The position numbers and the translations under genes are program-made. Below are positions 16,901-24,638 of a stretch of 64,000 nt of DNA, piece after piece. Location of the stretch: assembly GCA_045600865.1 (NCBI GenBank), contig JAZRYS010000261.1, positions 1 through 64,000 of the forward strand, in the 5' to 3' direction. A model generated the notes under the pieces. That model was not told the DNA's origin. It saw only the letters and a program-made list of their open reading frames with translations, and did not search any database. Within the stretch, counting starts at the first letter, position 1; each line of letters starts with the position of its first letter. The stretch comes from Aphodosoma sp045600865. GTDB lineage: Bacteria > Bacteroidota > Bacteroidia > Bacteroidales > Paludibacteraceae.

Positions 16901-19624
16901 CACCGTAATACGCTTATTCGTACCCACCATAGCATCATCATATTTAGAACTTATTACTTCGAGATCAACATCTTCATAACCCGCACACAGGTTTGTAAAC
17001 ATGTCTGTAGAGACAGCGACTTCCGCATTGGTATTGCCATCATACATTTTTCTCGTGGTAAGTGCAGGAGCACTTGCATGGAGTTGCCTTTTAGTGATTC
17101 TGGCATTTACCTTACCTGGCCATACAGGAGCCATGTAGTTGTCTTTAGCATCACCCATCAACGAGAAAGTGAACACGACCTGTCTGTTGCCTACGATAGC
17201 AGTATCAAACTCGGCTGTAACACTTACATCAACGTCATCACCAACAATCCTCCCATTAAGAGTAACATCACCATCAAGTTCAGCGAACGTTGTGCCATCA
17301 AACACCTTGTCCTTAGCCTTTGGTGCAGAAGATACAGACAACTGCTTAGGTCTGATTACACCTTCTCCGGTAATATATTTTGTTTCAGGAACCTCATAGT
17401 TATCCTTGTCTCGACCATCCAATCTATAGTCAATAATGATAGTCTTGCCAGTTTCGGCTTTTGAATCAGAATAACGAGCTTTTGCAATAGCCCATACGTC
17501 ATCACCTGTGTTTTTCTTGGACAGTTCACCTATTGAGTCTATCATGACAATACTTGTCGTACCATCGTATGTCTTTACTTTCTCATAACTGATGCTACCA
17601 CTCCTGACTGTATCGGTTGTTGATTTTGTAATAGAACCTTCAGTCTGATAATCAACAGGCACAATATAATTTTTAATGATTGTAGGGTCTCCTGTGAGTT
17701 CATATTTTACAGTGATGGGCTTTCCTGTACCCACCTCTTTATCGTTGTAAGAAGCAGTACCCCGCAACCCAAGTTGATCAGGAGCAATCAAACCGTCAGG
17801 CCGTTGAGCGACTGTAACTTTTGCAGTAGTGTTGCCATCGTATGACTTAGAGGTCTGTACATTAGGCGTAGTGGCAGTAAGCTGTTTAGGTGTAATGTCT
17901 GCAACAAGATTTGCTGGAGCTTCTGGTGCCTTGTAATTGGCAACTCTTTCTCCACCCAATATGAAATTCACATAAACTGGTTTGTTGTCTCCGACACTGG
18001 AATTATTGTAATTGGCAACAATGCTACTGATGGTCACCTTTCCTTGATCCTCATAAACAACACCTGTCAGAGAACCATTATTCTTAACTACGGCAGTAGT
18101 GTTTTTGTCGTACACTTTGGTAGAATCAATCTCAAAATCTACTATATACAACTGCTTGGCAGTAATGTCTGCATACTTAGGCTGCAAAAGAGACGGCGCA
18201 ATGTAGTTGTGTTTGCCATTTTGCTCATATATAATATATGTAACATTTACAGGTTTGTGAAAGCCGACATTTTCATCGTCATACTCAGCTGTCGCTTCAA
18301 AAGTAATGTTACCCTCATCCCCACTTACGACATTTCCCAAAGTACCTGCAGACAATATGCGAGAAGTAGTGTTTCCATCATAAACCTTTGAATCTTCAAT
18401 CGAAGGTGAGGTGACAGTAAGTTGTCGTGGATTAATCACTCCATTCAATTGAGGTGTTGAACGCAATACATAATTCTTTGCATCACGACCGGAAAGTGAG
18501 AAATCTGCTGTCACACCATGACTGCCGGCATCAGATGATGCATATCTTGCATTTGCAACGACAAGATTAACCTTGTCTCCTTCCAAAACAGTGTTGAGCG
18601 TACCTTCTTCGTCAATATTTGCAGAAGTGGTCCCATCGTAATATTTTTCAGCGACAGTAGTACCTGCGACGTCAAGAGGAAGTGGAGTGATTGTCGATTT
18701 TTTGGCATTGTCGTCGAATGGAGCAATATATTGTCCACGAAATGCACCACCTAATACGTAATGTATAGAAACCTGTTTGTTTTCGCCAGCATCTTTATCG
18801 CCATAGTGAGCTGTTGTCTCTTCTGTCGATATATAGACATCATCGCTGCCTACTATCCCTTGAAGAGTGCCATAATCTGAAATTACTGCTGTCTTTGTTC
18901 CATCGTATGGCTTGTCTGTGACAGTCACACCAGTTACAGTGAGTTGCTTTGGGGTAATTGATGCTCCCATGATACTCGGCACAACAGGAGGGTTGTAATA
19001 CTGAGCATCAGCACCGTCAATAGTCACAACAATGCTTATCGAATATTTGTTATAGCCAACGAACCTGTTGTTATTGGTATATTTAGCCTCAATATTGGTA
19101 ATATGTATATCTGTATATGTACCAACTGTATTCAAAAGCTGCGGCCACCCCGCAATCAAGACAGCGGTATCAGTGCCATCATATACCTTTGTTTTTGAAA
19201 TAAATTGTTCTGGAGAGAGAGAAAGAGTAAGAGATGAATAACGAGTAATCTCGCCATCGTGAACAGAAATAGGGTCTGGTGCCTCATAATACTCAGCATC
19301 ACTGGTTGGCACTAATCCAGTTTGAACATCATCAACATGATACGTAATAGTGATTGTTTTTCCCGAACCAAGATTGGCATTGTCATATTCGGCAGTTGCA
19401 TAAACCGTAACGTTAGGGTGAGCTGGATCTAACAAGTTCCTGTCGAACACGCCTTGATTTTCATCCTTAACATTAGCGTAAGTGTTTCCGTCAAATTGCT
19501 TCTCTCTATCAGGAGAAGCATGAGTCAACATCTGCAACTTAATCTTAGCCGATGCAGAATACGGCACGGTCAACAACATCAATAGGACTAACAGCGTTGA
19601 CCATTTTCGATAGACTTTTTCCAT
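11000..19624 (-). CDS. Giant YDG-repeat adhesin with type IX secretion tail
   Basis: 2,874 residues. A signal peptide (1-26, ending PYSASA) is followed by about 28-29 YDG/MBG-type repeats of roughly 85 residues. Each opens with K-x-YDGT/YDGN/FDGT and contains a NVGxGKxIxVxYxLxG-like strand pair, ending around NYxxP. The array runs to about residue 2500. A less repetitive region and a type IX sorting tail follow (YPNPVQDHVTLKIENF ... GVYTMIVDDMQIKVIKK). Repeats 7-18 form a higher-order pattern of three unit types repeated four times. It should be a long surface-displayed stalk or adhesin. The ATG at 19624 is the only good start. The promoter lies about 475 nt upstream, leaving a long leader. 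The partner OmpA gene follows directly. Confidence 0.9.
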   Translation of the reverse strand: MEKVYRKWSTLLVLLMLLTVPYSASAKIKLQMLTHASPDREKQFDGNTYANVKDENQGVFDRNLLDPAHPNVTVYATAEYDNANLGSGKTITITYHVDDVQTGLVPTSDAEYYEAPDPISVHDGEITRYSSLTLSLSPEQFISKTKVYDGTDTAVLIAGWPQLLNTVGTYTDIHITNIEAKYTNNNRFVGYNKYSISIVVTIDGADAQYYNPPVVPSIMGASITPKQLTVTGVTVTDKPYDGTKTAVISDYGTLQGIVGSDDVYISTEETTAHYGDKDAGENKQVSIHYVLGGAFRGQYIAPFDDNAKKSTITPLPLDVAGTTVAEKYYDGTTSANIDEEGTLNTVLEGDKVNLVVANARYASSDAGSHGVTADFSLSGRDAKNYVLRSTPQLNGVINPRQLTVTSPSIEDSKVYDGNTTSRILSAGTLGNVVSGDEGNITFEATAEYDDENVGFHKPVNVTYIIYEQNGKHNYIAPSLLQPKYADITAKQLYIVDFEIDSTKVYDKNTTAVVKNNGSLTGVVYEDQGKVTISSIVANYNNSSVGDNKPVYVNFILGGERVANYKAPEAPANLVADITPKQLTATTPNVQTSKSYDGNTTAKVTVAQRPDGLIAPDQLGLRGTASYNDKEVGTGKPITVKYELTGDPTIIKNYIVPVDYQTEGSITKSTTDTVRSGSISYEKVKTYDGTTSIVMIDSIGELSKKNTGDDVWAIAKARYSDSKAETGKTIIIDYRLDGRDKDNYEVPETKYITGEGVIRPKQLSVSSAPKAKDKVFDGTTFAELDGDVTLNGRIVGDDVDVSVTAEFDTAIVGNRQVVFTFSLMGDAKDNYMAPVWPGKVNARITKRQLHASAPALTTRKMYDGNTNAEVAVSTDMFTNLCAGYEDVDLEVISSKYDDAMVGTNKRITVAYRIKGDHAGNYSAPSNFTRTDGEIYVNDVLSVETGSVNFQNKKTYDGTDTIHVNDPGTLIGGYGDVTLVTTARYGNANVGDGKMVIIEYSLEGPGKDYYATPEPETLYTGVITAKKLEIVQAPKAVDKMFDGDSVAQLVGTIVVSGVVTRGGVKDDVDILATGRFEKPTVDLTKKRKVTISYSLTGDDAFNYSTPNSSTDSAYITPLQLVASTPDITLSKSYDGNRIATVVPGTLQNAVDGFTDFTFTANGQYDNPNVGTGKTITVVYSIVGKDAVNYIKPNNYTVNNGAITASDDVVVDFESIVFDTEKVYDGTDTIHIISSGNLIGIDKDDDVTLITRAHYDNANAGESKTIIIEYELVGPDKDNYSTPKSVTVNTGVITPRALRLQQDLTPSDKDFNGTDDVVLSGSVTLTDVLACDNGKISVSASGKFADVTAGHGKDVRISFELTGNPVTVNNYVTPNDVHDTATIRPKKLKASAPSITKAKVYDGNANAAVSAGSLTNMVKDFEKVTLGATASYDNENEGSGKLITVSYTISGNDAINYIAPDDYIVRDGRITKATTISVDVSTVIFNPEKTYDGTDSIDVPEGGDGQISGLADPDDVVALKTTVYYEDKNAGDGKMIIIHYELIGDDSDNYDAPKNDTLYDIGVIDPKPILLMQEPTASDRYFDGTNIAPLSTNEPQVVGVVAGDDAVVNAEGHFNDAIADTTGKQVKVTYYVTGVDKDNYIVPDATYSTANIRPLKLVAGVPDVVKRKEYDRTNKANVSVSSDLLVNLVEPYTNIDLHAVATYNNEKVATGKQIIVAYSITGEDAVNYIAPDNYEAIYDGEIYKNTSARVEGTEVKTSKEYDGTTTVEVIADGTINNDPSVTVIAHPKYETPEAGYGKIIVITYELEGTGKGYYETPKPDTIWDAVITPKAIYVVGSVANDKYYDGTYDATVDLSNAMLNAKIGNDTVVISADAFFSKKNVGCHPVVVTYALSGPQSTNYYLGDSANVILYADILKKPVAVVGTVANDVRPFNDSTDVEVVYAGYIAGLVEGENVGVVATAMFDNKNVGIRNVIYHFDFIGDTTNYFITNIDSVDNAGGEIVPVKPYVVGTVIDSTKVYDGTRNVWVRDAGVLYGFGMDGIFLSASATYSDENVANAIPVYVTYSISGPNAYNFETPDGVVLQANITPKNLSVTGTNVTPSKGYDKLDTISIIYPGDLVGVCTPDSGNVGFNVHAHYDDVNVGTAKPVSVHYTLTGTKSGNYIVADTTLAADITRKQLHVTGTVVDTVKQYDGTDFANVQTSGTLLEVAADDEVFVNAVAAYGSVTAGDNKIINVVYSIVGDDATNYIKPQDSVITVMGSILKRQLFVSDMTLDTTKVYDGNNIANVSVNGVIPVFNNDNVSVTAYANYTDKNVGNNPITVHYLLSGDTANYIVPEDITTYGTITCKPVSVVGTKVDSTKVYDGTSDINIISEGSSPDFIAGDSVAVKADALLVGETYGVITEVAVSYYLVGSDNGNYCIANEKDTLQQNVVVSPKLIDISFVKSVIDSVKVYDATTGVNAVLTLDPSCIVGEDDVQLNIMAYYDSKNVGARTITIHYMLSGNDYYKYQSPSSTICPGAIVAAPLNISDPIVDEWKMYDGNSVANVLGKANPLNVYAGDQVYVLTNATYNDSLPRTGKTIKAYFSTYGTDALNYIVPDSMLYSTAGIIFDTIALKEQANGMKFISDAISYCKDDKVTIGYNVLSGDPVEYRLEFLGEAKSLFTDSAWTPLNGDNTISFPIDPRDDVHGVYQGIVTMRNAVQQRDDIMTGLCSDTFEIRVNMSADAYLTKMFSDVISLVLTHEGDTFSTYQWYKNGDLIPGATLPYYKEDGGLDGVYYCVVNMGTPSEERTCDSPLFVRGENNDKRIMAYPNPVQDHVTLKIENFEDKAHTLNVVNAMGNTVQTEEFTGDVMDFNMDGYVPGVYTMIVDDMQIKVIKK
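14400..17610 (-). repeat. Higher-order repeat inside the YDG gene, about 800 bp x 4
   Basis: Three YDG unit types recur in fixed order: type A with KTYDGTDTI, type B with DKxFDG and type C with xKxYDGN plus NYxAP. The A-type starts lie near 17610, 16810, 16010, 15215 and 14400. The period is therefore about 800 bp (267 residues), with four full A-B-C turns and a fifth A. Confidence 0.75.
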
Positions 19625-20098
19625 TATTTATTGTTTTTGGTTTTCAGCAAAACAAAGAAGCCCGTCTGTCAATTTTCTTGACAACCGTGATTCACAAATG
19701 GAAAAAGCCAAAATGTCAATAAAAAGAAACAAACAGACTAAAAGCTGTGGGAAATCTGGTTCCTGAATTAACCCGAGAAAACAAAAAAAGCGTGAAACCA
19801 TTATCAGCCGATTCTGTCATAAGAGGTCCTAGCAAAACCCGGAAATACAAAATCAACAGTATAGCCCACGCCGTATGTACTGAATGACCATTTAAGATCT
19901 TGATATCTACACACACCATAGGCATTTACTGCACCCATTTTGCTATCTCCATAAAAGAAAGTTGCTAGGTTTCTCATGAGCAAAACAAGCGAATAAACGC
20001 CCAATTATAAATATGTCTGCAACGCACCGACATACCTAATACGACGTGTTGCTCTTGCAAAAATCACAGGTACAGGTATATACCTCCTTTTGCGAGTG

Positions 20099-20106
20099 CA
20101 AAGGTA
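20099..20106 (-). promoter_or_regulatory. Promoter of the YDG adhesin-OmpA operon
   Basis: TACCTTTG on the minus strand with TTTG (20130-20127) 20 nt upstream. It lies 475 nt before the adhesin start codon. Confidence 0.65.
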
Positions 20107-20185
20107 CGACATTTTTCTTGATTCTGCAAACAAAATTAGGTTAAAAATCATCAATCAACATAATGCACTAATTATCTGATATTTA

Positions 20186-20196
20186 CCCCCCCCCCC
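20186..20196. repeat. C11 homopolymer tract
   Basis: Eleven consecutive C on the plus strand (G on the minus strand), about 80 nt upstream of the adhesin promoter. Such a tract is prone to slippage. It lies outside the -33/-7 spacer. Confidence 0.9.
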
Positions 20197-20556
20197 TCCG
20201 TCAATCGAAATCTATGCGTTTTAACAACATTTGGCGCGCTCTGAATTACAAAGGAAGTCCTATTGTTCAATTCAAACAGACAGAAATTGCAAAGAAAACA
20301 CAACACCGCACCTTAATCAAGGCTCCAGCGGTTCGTAAATACAGACTAATGACCAATTTGAGATATATCGCATAAAAATTAAATTTAGAAAATGTTTATC
20401 GGCACTTTATACATACCATATCCGTTAAATATTTTAACAAATGTAATTCGACCTCTTGAATAGGAATAATATTAATTTTAGTCAACCAGTATCAGTAATA
20501 AGAGCAGAATAGTCAACCTAAATCAGGAAACTACACAGAAACTACAGTATAACTCT

Positions 20557-20647
20557 ATGTCCCATCTACCTCCCATCCACCTCCCATCATGGTCCCATTT
20601 ATCATGGGACATCCGAGAGTGGTTGATGGTCATTTCTGTGTCATTGC
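20557..20647 (+). repeat. 91-nt intergenic element, copy 1
   Basis: It matches 49364-49454 over 91 nt without gaps (72 identical). It contains three TCCCATC-type words at 10-nt spacing, a hairpin GTCCCAT-TTATC-ATGGGAC and a shared end TCTGTGTCAT. A reading frame from its first ATG is open for 56 codons (20557-20727). It lies about 170 nt upstream of the mutS2 promoter. Confidence 0.75.
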
Positions 20648-20814
20648 AACAACGCTGCTTAAGCTATGCTCTCCCGCTGGTTAAGCGACGCTGCTATTAT
20701 CCAATGTCATTATTTTACACATATTAACAAAAATATTGCTTATTGGAAATCTTTACACAACACCTATTATGAAAATTTTTTCCTCATACCTTTGGCTATG
20801 TCGGAAATTATCAC

Positions 20815-20822
20815 TATCTTTG
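20815..20822 (+). promoter_or_regulatory. mutS2 promoter
   Basis: TATCTTTG with TTTG (20791-20794) 20 nt upstream. The mutS2 ATG is 21 nt downstream, so the leader is very short. Confidence 0.7.
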
Positions 20823-20843
20823 CAGGTTGTTTTGAAACAGGCA

Positions 20844-23225
20844 ATGAATTACCCTAAGAACATAGAAGAAAAGATTGGTTTTGCAACACTGAGAGGACAA
20901 ATTGCGTCATATTGCGTGAGCGGGATGACAGAGGCTGTAGTGAACGAAGAGATGATTTATTCGTCAGACTACGACGTCGCAGAGAGAAAATCAAGCGAGA
21001 TACAAGAGATGATGAACCTTATCCGTGAAACCTCGGACGGACTTCCGCTGACCGAATTTGCCGACATGCGAGAACCTTTTGCCGAGACACGGGCTGTCGG
21101 AACCTTCATGGACATTCCATATATGGACGCTCTCAGACGCAACCTACTTACGCTTCAACGGGTAGTCATCTACATGAAAGCCCTGGACAATGAACGCTTT
21201 CCGAGACTACTAAAAAAGGCTCAAGACAAAGAAACCTTCCAGGAAATCGTAAAGCAGATAGATAAAGTCATCGACAAGTTCATGCAGGTACGCGACTCCG
21301 CATCGCCAAGACTAAGCGAGATACGTCGCTCCATACAGTCTGAACAGAGTCAGGTTGTGCGCACGCTGAACGTAATACTACGCGAAGCAAAGTCACGCAA
21401 CGTGATAGATGCAGATGTCAGTCCTACAATGCGCGAGGGAAGGCTGATGCTGCCTGTGCCTTCGGCCAACAAACGGCAGGTGCAGGGAATAGTTCACGAC
21501 GAGTCGGCAACAGGAAAGACATCTTTCATAGAGCCAGCAGCTGTCGTGGAAATAAACAACCACCTGCGCGAACTGCAGAGCGAGGAACGCAGGGAGATAA
21601 TAAAAATCCTCACAGAGCTGACTGACGAAATACGTCCGCTGTATGATGCAATACTTGAAGCTCTGGAGCTGCTCACAATGGTAGATTCCATCCATGCAAG
21701 GGCAAAATACTCACTGAGCATAAACGCCATAGTACCGCAGATTACGAAAAACAGCGTCGAGATTTTCCAGGCACGACATCCTCTGCTTGAGCAGTCGCTG
21801 AAGGCTCAGGGAAAAGAGATTGTGCCATTAGAGATAAAACTGACCAAGAAGCAACGTGTGCTGATTATCTCCGGACCTAATGCTGGAGGAAAGTCGGTAT
21901 GTCTGAAAACATTAGGACTTCTGCAATACATGGTAGGATGCGGAATGCCTATCCCTGCAGCAGAAAGAAGTTCGACTATGCTCTTCGACAAGATTATGGT
22001 TGACATAGGCGACGAGCAGAGCATCGAAAATGACCTCTCAACTTACAGTTCGCATCTGCTGAACATGAAAAATTTCATGCGCCATTCAGACAATCGGACT
22101 CTGTTGCTTATTGACGAGTTTGGCTCTGGAACAGAGCCACTTATAGGAGGTGCAATAGCAGAAGCCGTACTCAGTCGGCTGAACGACAAAGGGGTCTATG
22201 GCGTAATAACGACACATTATTCAAACCTCAAGACCCTTGCCGCAAACACACAAGGATTGGTGAATGGCGCCATGCTATACGACCGCCACAACATGCAGCC
22301 GCTGTTCACCTTGTCAATAGGAATGGCCGGTTCGTCGTTCGCTATAGACATTGCCACAAAGACAGGCTTGCCTCGCGAAGTGATAGAGAAAGCCAAGAGT
22401 CTTGTGGGCGAAGAGCAGGTGGATTTCGACAAATACCTGCAAGACGTAGCAAGAGACAAGCGCTACTGGTCGCAAAAACGCGAGCAGATAAAGGAACAGG
22501 AGCGACGGCTTAAACAAATGACCGAACAGTATGAGGCACGAATTGCAGCAGTGAAAGCCGAAGAACGGCAAATACTTGCCGATGCACGAACAGCTGCTGC
22601 AGACCTGATAACCAACGCCAACGCAGAGATAGAAAATACAATCCGCGTCATCAAAGAAAGTGACGCAGAAAAGAAGACTACCCGTGAGGCAAGACATGCG
22701 CTTGAAAGCAAAGGCAAGGGACTGAGAGAGAAAAACAAGGTCACAGCAGAAAAGAAGCCACAACACATATTCAATATAGGGGACACCGTACAGATTGAAG
22801 GGCAGCAGATGCCAGGCAAGATTGTTGACATGCAGGGCAAGCAGGCTGTCGTTGTGTTTGGACAGATAAAGACAACCGTGAATGTAGAGAGGCTCAAACC
22901 TTCGACTGCCAAGCAACAGGTGCAGATGAAGCAGCAGAGCAACATAGTTGACGTCATACACACAAAGCAGAATACTTTCAGTCAAGAGATTGACCTGCGA
23001 GGAATGCGCGTGGATGAAGCTCTCAACGAGGTCGTTGCATTCATTGACGATGCTTCCATGTTGCATGTCGGGCAAGTAAGAATACTGCATGGCACAGGCA
23101 CAGGTGCCCTCCGTCAGGCAGTAAGGGAATATCTGGCAACATGCTATTGCGTAAAAGAGTTCAGAGATGAACACGTGCAGTTTGGAGGAGCAGGAATAAC
23201 CGTTGTGACAATTGACCATCGATAA
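20844..23225 (+). CDS. mutS2: Endonuclease MutS2
   Basis: 793 residues, the usual MutS2 length. It has a MutS core/clamp region (about 1-330) and an ATPase with Walker A GPNAGGKS at 344-351. A DEFGSGTEP Walker B lies near 430. A long coiled coil (about 520-640) leads to a KOW-like segment and a C-terminal Smr nuclease domain (IDLRGMRVDEAL at about 716, LHGTGTGALRQ). MutS2 suppresses homologous recombination and acts in ribosome rescue in other bacteria. The ATG at 20844 (MNYPKNIEEK) is preferred over an upstream start at 20736, because the promoter at 20815-20822 lies between them. The next gene starts 4 nt after the stop. Confidence 0.95.
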   Translation: MNYPKNIEEKIGFATLRGQIASYCVSGMTEAVVNEEMIYSSDYDVAERKSSEIQEMMNLIRETSDGLPLTEFADMREPFAETRAVGTFMDIPYMDALRRNLLTLQRVVIYMKALDNERFPRLLKKAQDKETFQEIVKQIDKVIDKFMQVRDSASPRLSEIRRSIQSEQSQVVRTLNVILREAKSRNVIDADVSPTMREGRLMLPVPSANKRQVQGIVHDESATGKTSFIEPAAVVEINNHLRELQSEERREIIKILTELTDEIRPLYDAILEALELLTMVDSIHARAKYSLSINAIVPQITKNSVEIFQARHPLLEQSLKAQGKEIVPLEIKLTKKQRVLIISGPNAGGKSVCLKTLGLLQYMVGCGMPIPAAERSSTMLFDKIMVDIGDEQSIENDLSTYSSHLLNMKNFMRHSDNRTLLLIDEFGSGTEPLIGGAIAEAVLSRLNDKGVYGVITTHYSNLKTLAANTQGLVNGAMLYDRHNMQPLFTLSIGMAGSSFAIDIATKTGLPREVIEKAKSLVGEEQVDFDKYLQDVARDKRYWSQKREQIKEQERRLKQMTEQYEARIAAVKAEERQILADARTAAADLITNANAEIENTIRVIKESDAEKKTTREARHALESKGKGLREKNKVTAEKKPQHIFNIGDTVQIEGQQMPGKIVDMQGKQAVVVFGQIKTTVNVERLKPSTAKQQVQMKQQSNIVDVIHTKQNTFSQEIDLRGMRVDEALNEVVAFIDDASMLHVGQVRILHGTGTGALRQAVREYLATCYCVKEFRDEHVQFGGAGITVVTIDHR

Positions 23226-23229
23226 TTAT

Positions 23230-24288
23230 ATGAAAAAGATTTTGATTTTGGCAGTTGCAGTTCTATGGGGGAGCTTATGGAATGATGTTTACGGTCAGAA
23301 GATGACTGCAATGAGGAATGCCGCCCAAGGCGGATACAATTTCTGGATTTATGAGCCAAACATTCAGACAGAAGAAGCCAAACCACTGATAATCTTCCTG
23401 CATGGGGCATCACTGAAAGGAACAGATATGCGAAAAGTGCTGAAATACGGTCCGTTGAATGCCGCCAACCGGGGAATACACATCAACGCATACGTAATCG
23501 CACCACAGACAGCAGACAATTGGGATGCTGACAGGATATGGAAATGCGTAGAATGGGCAAAAGAGCACTACCCTATCGACACAAACAGGATATCGGTCAT
23601 CGGAATGTCGTTAGGAGGATTTGGAACCTTTACACTCGCAACAAAATACTACGACAGACTCTCGGCAGGCATGATGCTATGCGGAGGCAACACTAACGAG
23701 CAATACTGCGGCCTGACAAAAATGCCATTCTGGATAATGCATGGAACAGCCGACAATGCAGTACCTATTTCAAGATCAAATAGCATAGTTGCAGGCATGA
23801 TTGCATGTGGCGACACCTCAAGACTGATCTACACAAAACTACAAGGAGCGAACCATGGTTTTCCTGCAAGGTTGTTCTATCTTACGGAATCATACGATTG
23901 GCTTACTTCCCATTCACTGAAAGACAGCAACAGGACGATAAATCGTGACATAAAGATATCCCAACAAATGATTTCAGACGCTTACAGACGTCTTACAGAC
24001 GAGAAACATGCTGCAAAAATCATCGACAATCCACAAGAAAAGGCCGTAGAAACAGAGGAAAAGGCAGTTGAAGAGGTCAAAGGCACGAAAGAAACGTCAG
24101 AAAAAAAGCAAGAGCCCGTGAAAAACACAACCTATCCAAAGTATCATATAGTAAGGAAAGGTGATTCGCTTTATAAGATTGCAAAGAGATACAGCACCAC
24201 TGTTGAAGTGCTGTGCAAATTGAACAGAATTGACGAGAAATCGCTTTTACAGATTGGCCAGAAAATAAAACTACCCAAAAGGAAATAG
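23230..24288 (+). CDS. Secreted alpha/beta-hydrolase (esterase) with C-terminal LysM
   Basis: 352 residues. A signal peptide ending DVYGQ (residue 23) is followed by an alpha/beta-hydrolase of the dienelactone-hydrolase/PHB-depolymerase type (about 35-225). It has an oxyanion motif FLHGAS, a nucleophile GMSLGG (Ser127), a likely Asp175 (GTADN) and His209 (GANHG). A charged Glu/Lys-rich linker (about 265-300) leads to a LysM domain (305-350, VRKGDSLYKIAKRYSTTVEV) that should hold it on peptidoglycan. The ATG at 23230 fits the signal peptide; a TTG six codons upstream overlaps mutS2. It is probably co-transcribed with mutS2. The substrate cannot be told from the sequence. Confidence 0.85.
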   Translation: MKKILILAVAVLWGSLWNDVYGQKMTAMRNAAQGGYNFWIYEPNIQTEEAKPLIIFLHGASLKGTDMRKVLKYGPLNAANRGIHINAYVIAPQTADNWDADRIWKCVEWAKEHYPIDTNRISVIGMSLGGFGTFTLATKYYDRLSAGMMLCGGNTNEQYCGLTKMPFWIMHGTADNAVPISRSNSIVAGMIACGDTSRLIYTKLQGANHGFPARLFYLTESYDWLTSHSLKDSNRTINRDIKISQQMISDAYRRLTDEKHAAKIIDNPQEKAVETEEKAVEEVKGTKETSEKKQEPVKNTTYPKYHIVRKGDSLYKIAKRYSTTVEVLCKLNRIDEKSLLQIGQKIKLPKRK

Positions 24289-24339
24289 CTATAAATCAAG
24301 AAAATACAAAATGCAGATTCTCTCGGTTATGAGACAAAG

Positions 24340-24374
24340 AAAAAGCGAGACTGATTATTTCAGTCTCGCTTTTT
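24340..24374. terminator. Bidirectional terminator between the LysM esterase and tRNA-Glu
   Basis: AAAAAGCGAGACTG and CAGTCTCGCTTTTT form a perfect 14-bp stem with an A run on one side and a T run on the other. It can stop the mutS2 unit from the left and the tRNA from the right. Confidence 0.85.
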
Positions 24375-24375
24375 G

Positions 24376-24448
24376 TAGTGCGTCCGGGAGTCGAACCCGA
24401 GTTTTCGGCGTGAGAGGCCGACGTCCTAGGCCACTAGACGAATGCACC
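24376..24448 (-). tRNA. tRNA-Glu (anticodon CTC)
   Basis: A 73-nt cloverleaf: acceptor GGTGCAT/ACGCACT, anticodon stem TCGGC/GCCGA with loop CTCTCAC, and T-loop TTCGACT. CCA is not encoded. The acceptor has a G-U pair at 1-72 and an A-C mismatch at 6-67. The promoter is at 24485-24492. Confidence 0.92.
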
Positions 24449-24484
24449 ATTCAGACGGCAAACCATGTCTCTCGTTTGCGGTTG

Positions 24485-24492
24485 CAAAGGTA
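24485..24492 (-). promoter_or_regulatory. tRNA-Glu promoter
   Basis: TACCTTTG on the minus strand, 37 nt upstream of the mature tRNA 5' end. Confidence 0.65.
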
Positions 24493-24594
24493 CGACATTT
24501 CTCTGACGTGACCAAATATTTTAGCAGTTTTTTTCAAAAAAAAAATTTAAAGAAAATTTTCGTAAAATTCCATTGCCATATCAAGAATAGTTCG

Positions 24595-24602
24595 TACCTT
24601 TG
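24595..24602 (+). promoter_or_regulatory. infC operon promoter
   Basis: TACCTTTG with TTG (24573-24575) 19 nt upstream. The leader to the infC start is about 45 nt. Confidence 0.75.
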
Positions 24603-24638
24603 CACGCTGAAATTTTACATAGTAACAACTAACCATTT

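Larger units (their letters stand above)
19625..20843. other. 1.2 kb stretch between the YDG operon and mutS2
   Basis: It holds the 475-nt leader of the YDG transcript, the YDG promoter (20099-20106), an 11-C tract (20186-20196), a 91-nt intergenic element (20557-20647) and the mutS2 promoter. Within the leader a weak 57-codon frame (19977 down to 19804, minus) encodes MRNLATFFYGDSKMGAVNAY and onward. It matches nothing I recognise and may be a relic. Nothing convincing was seen at 20200-20550. Confidence 0.5.

Noticed and set aside
20736..20843. mutS2 starting 36 codons upstream
   Set aside because: The promoter at 20815-20822 lies inside this extension, and the extra residues match no MutS2 start.
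22314..23219. A 301-codon minus-strand open frame across the end of mutS2
   Set aside because: It lies antisense to the conserved coiled-coil and Smr regions, has no promoter, and encodes a Cys/Leu/Tyr-rich product without a family.
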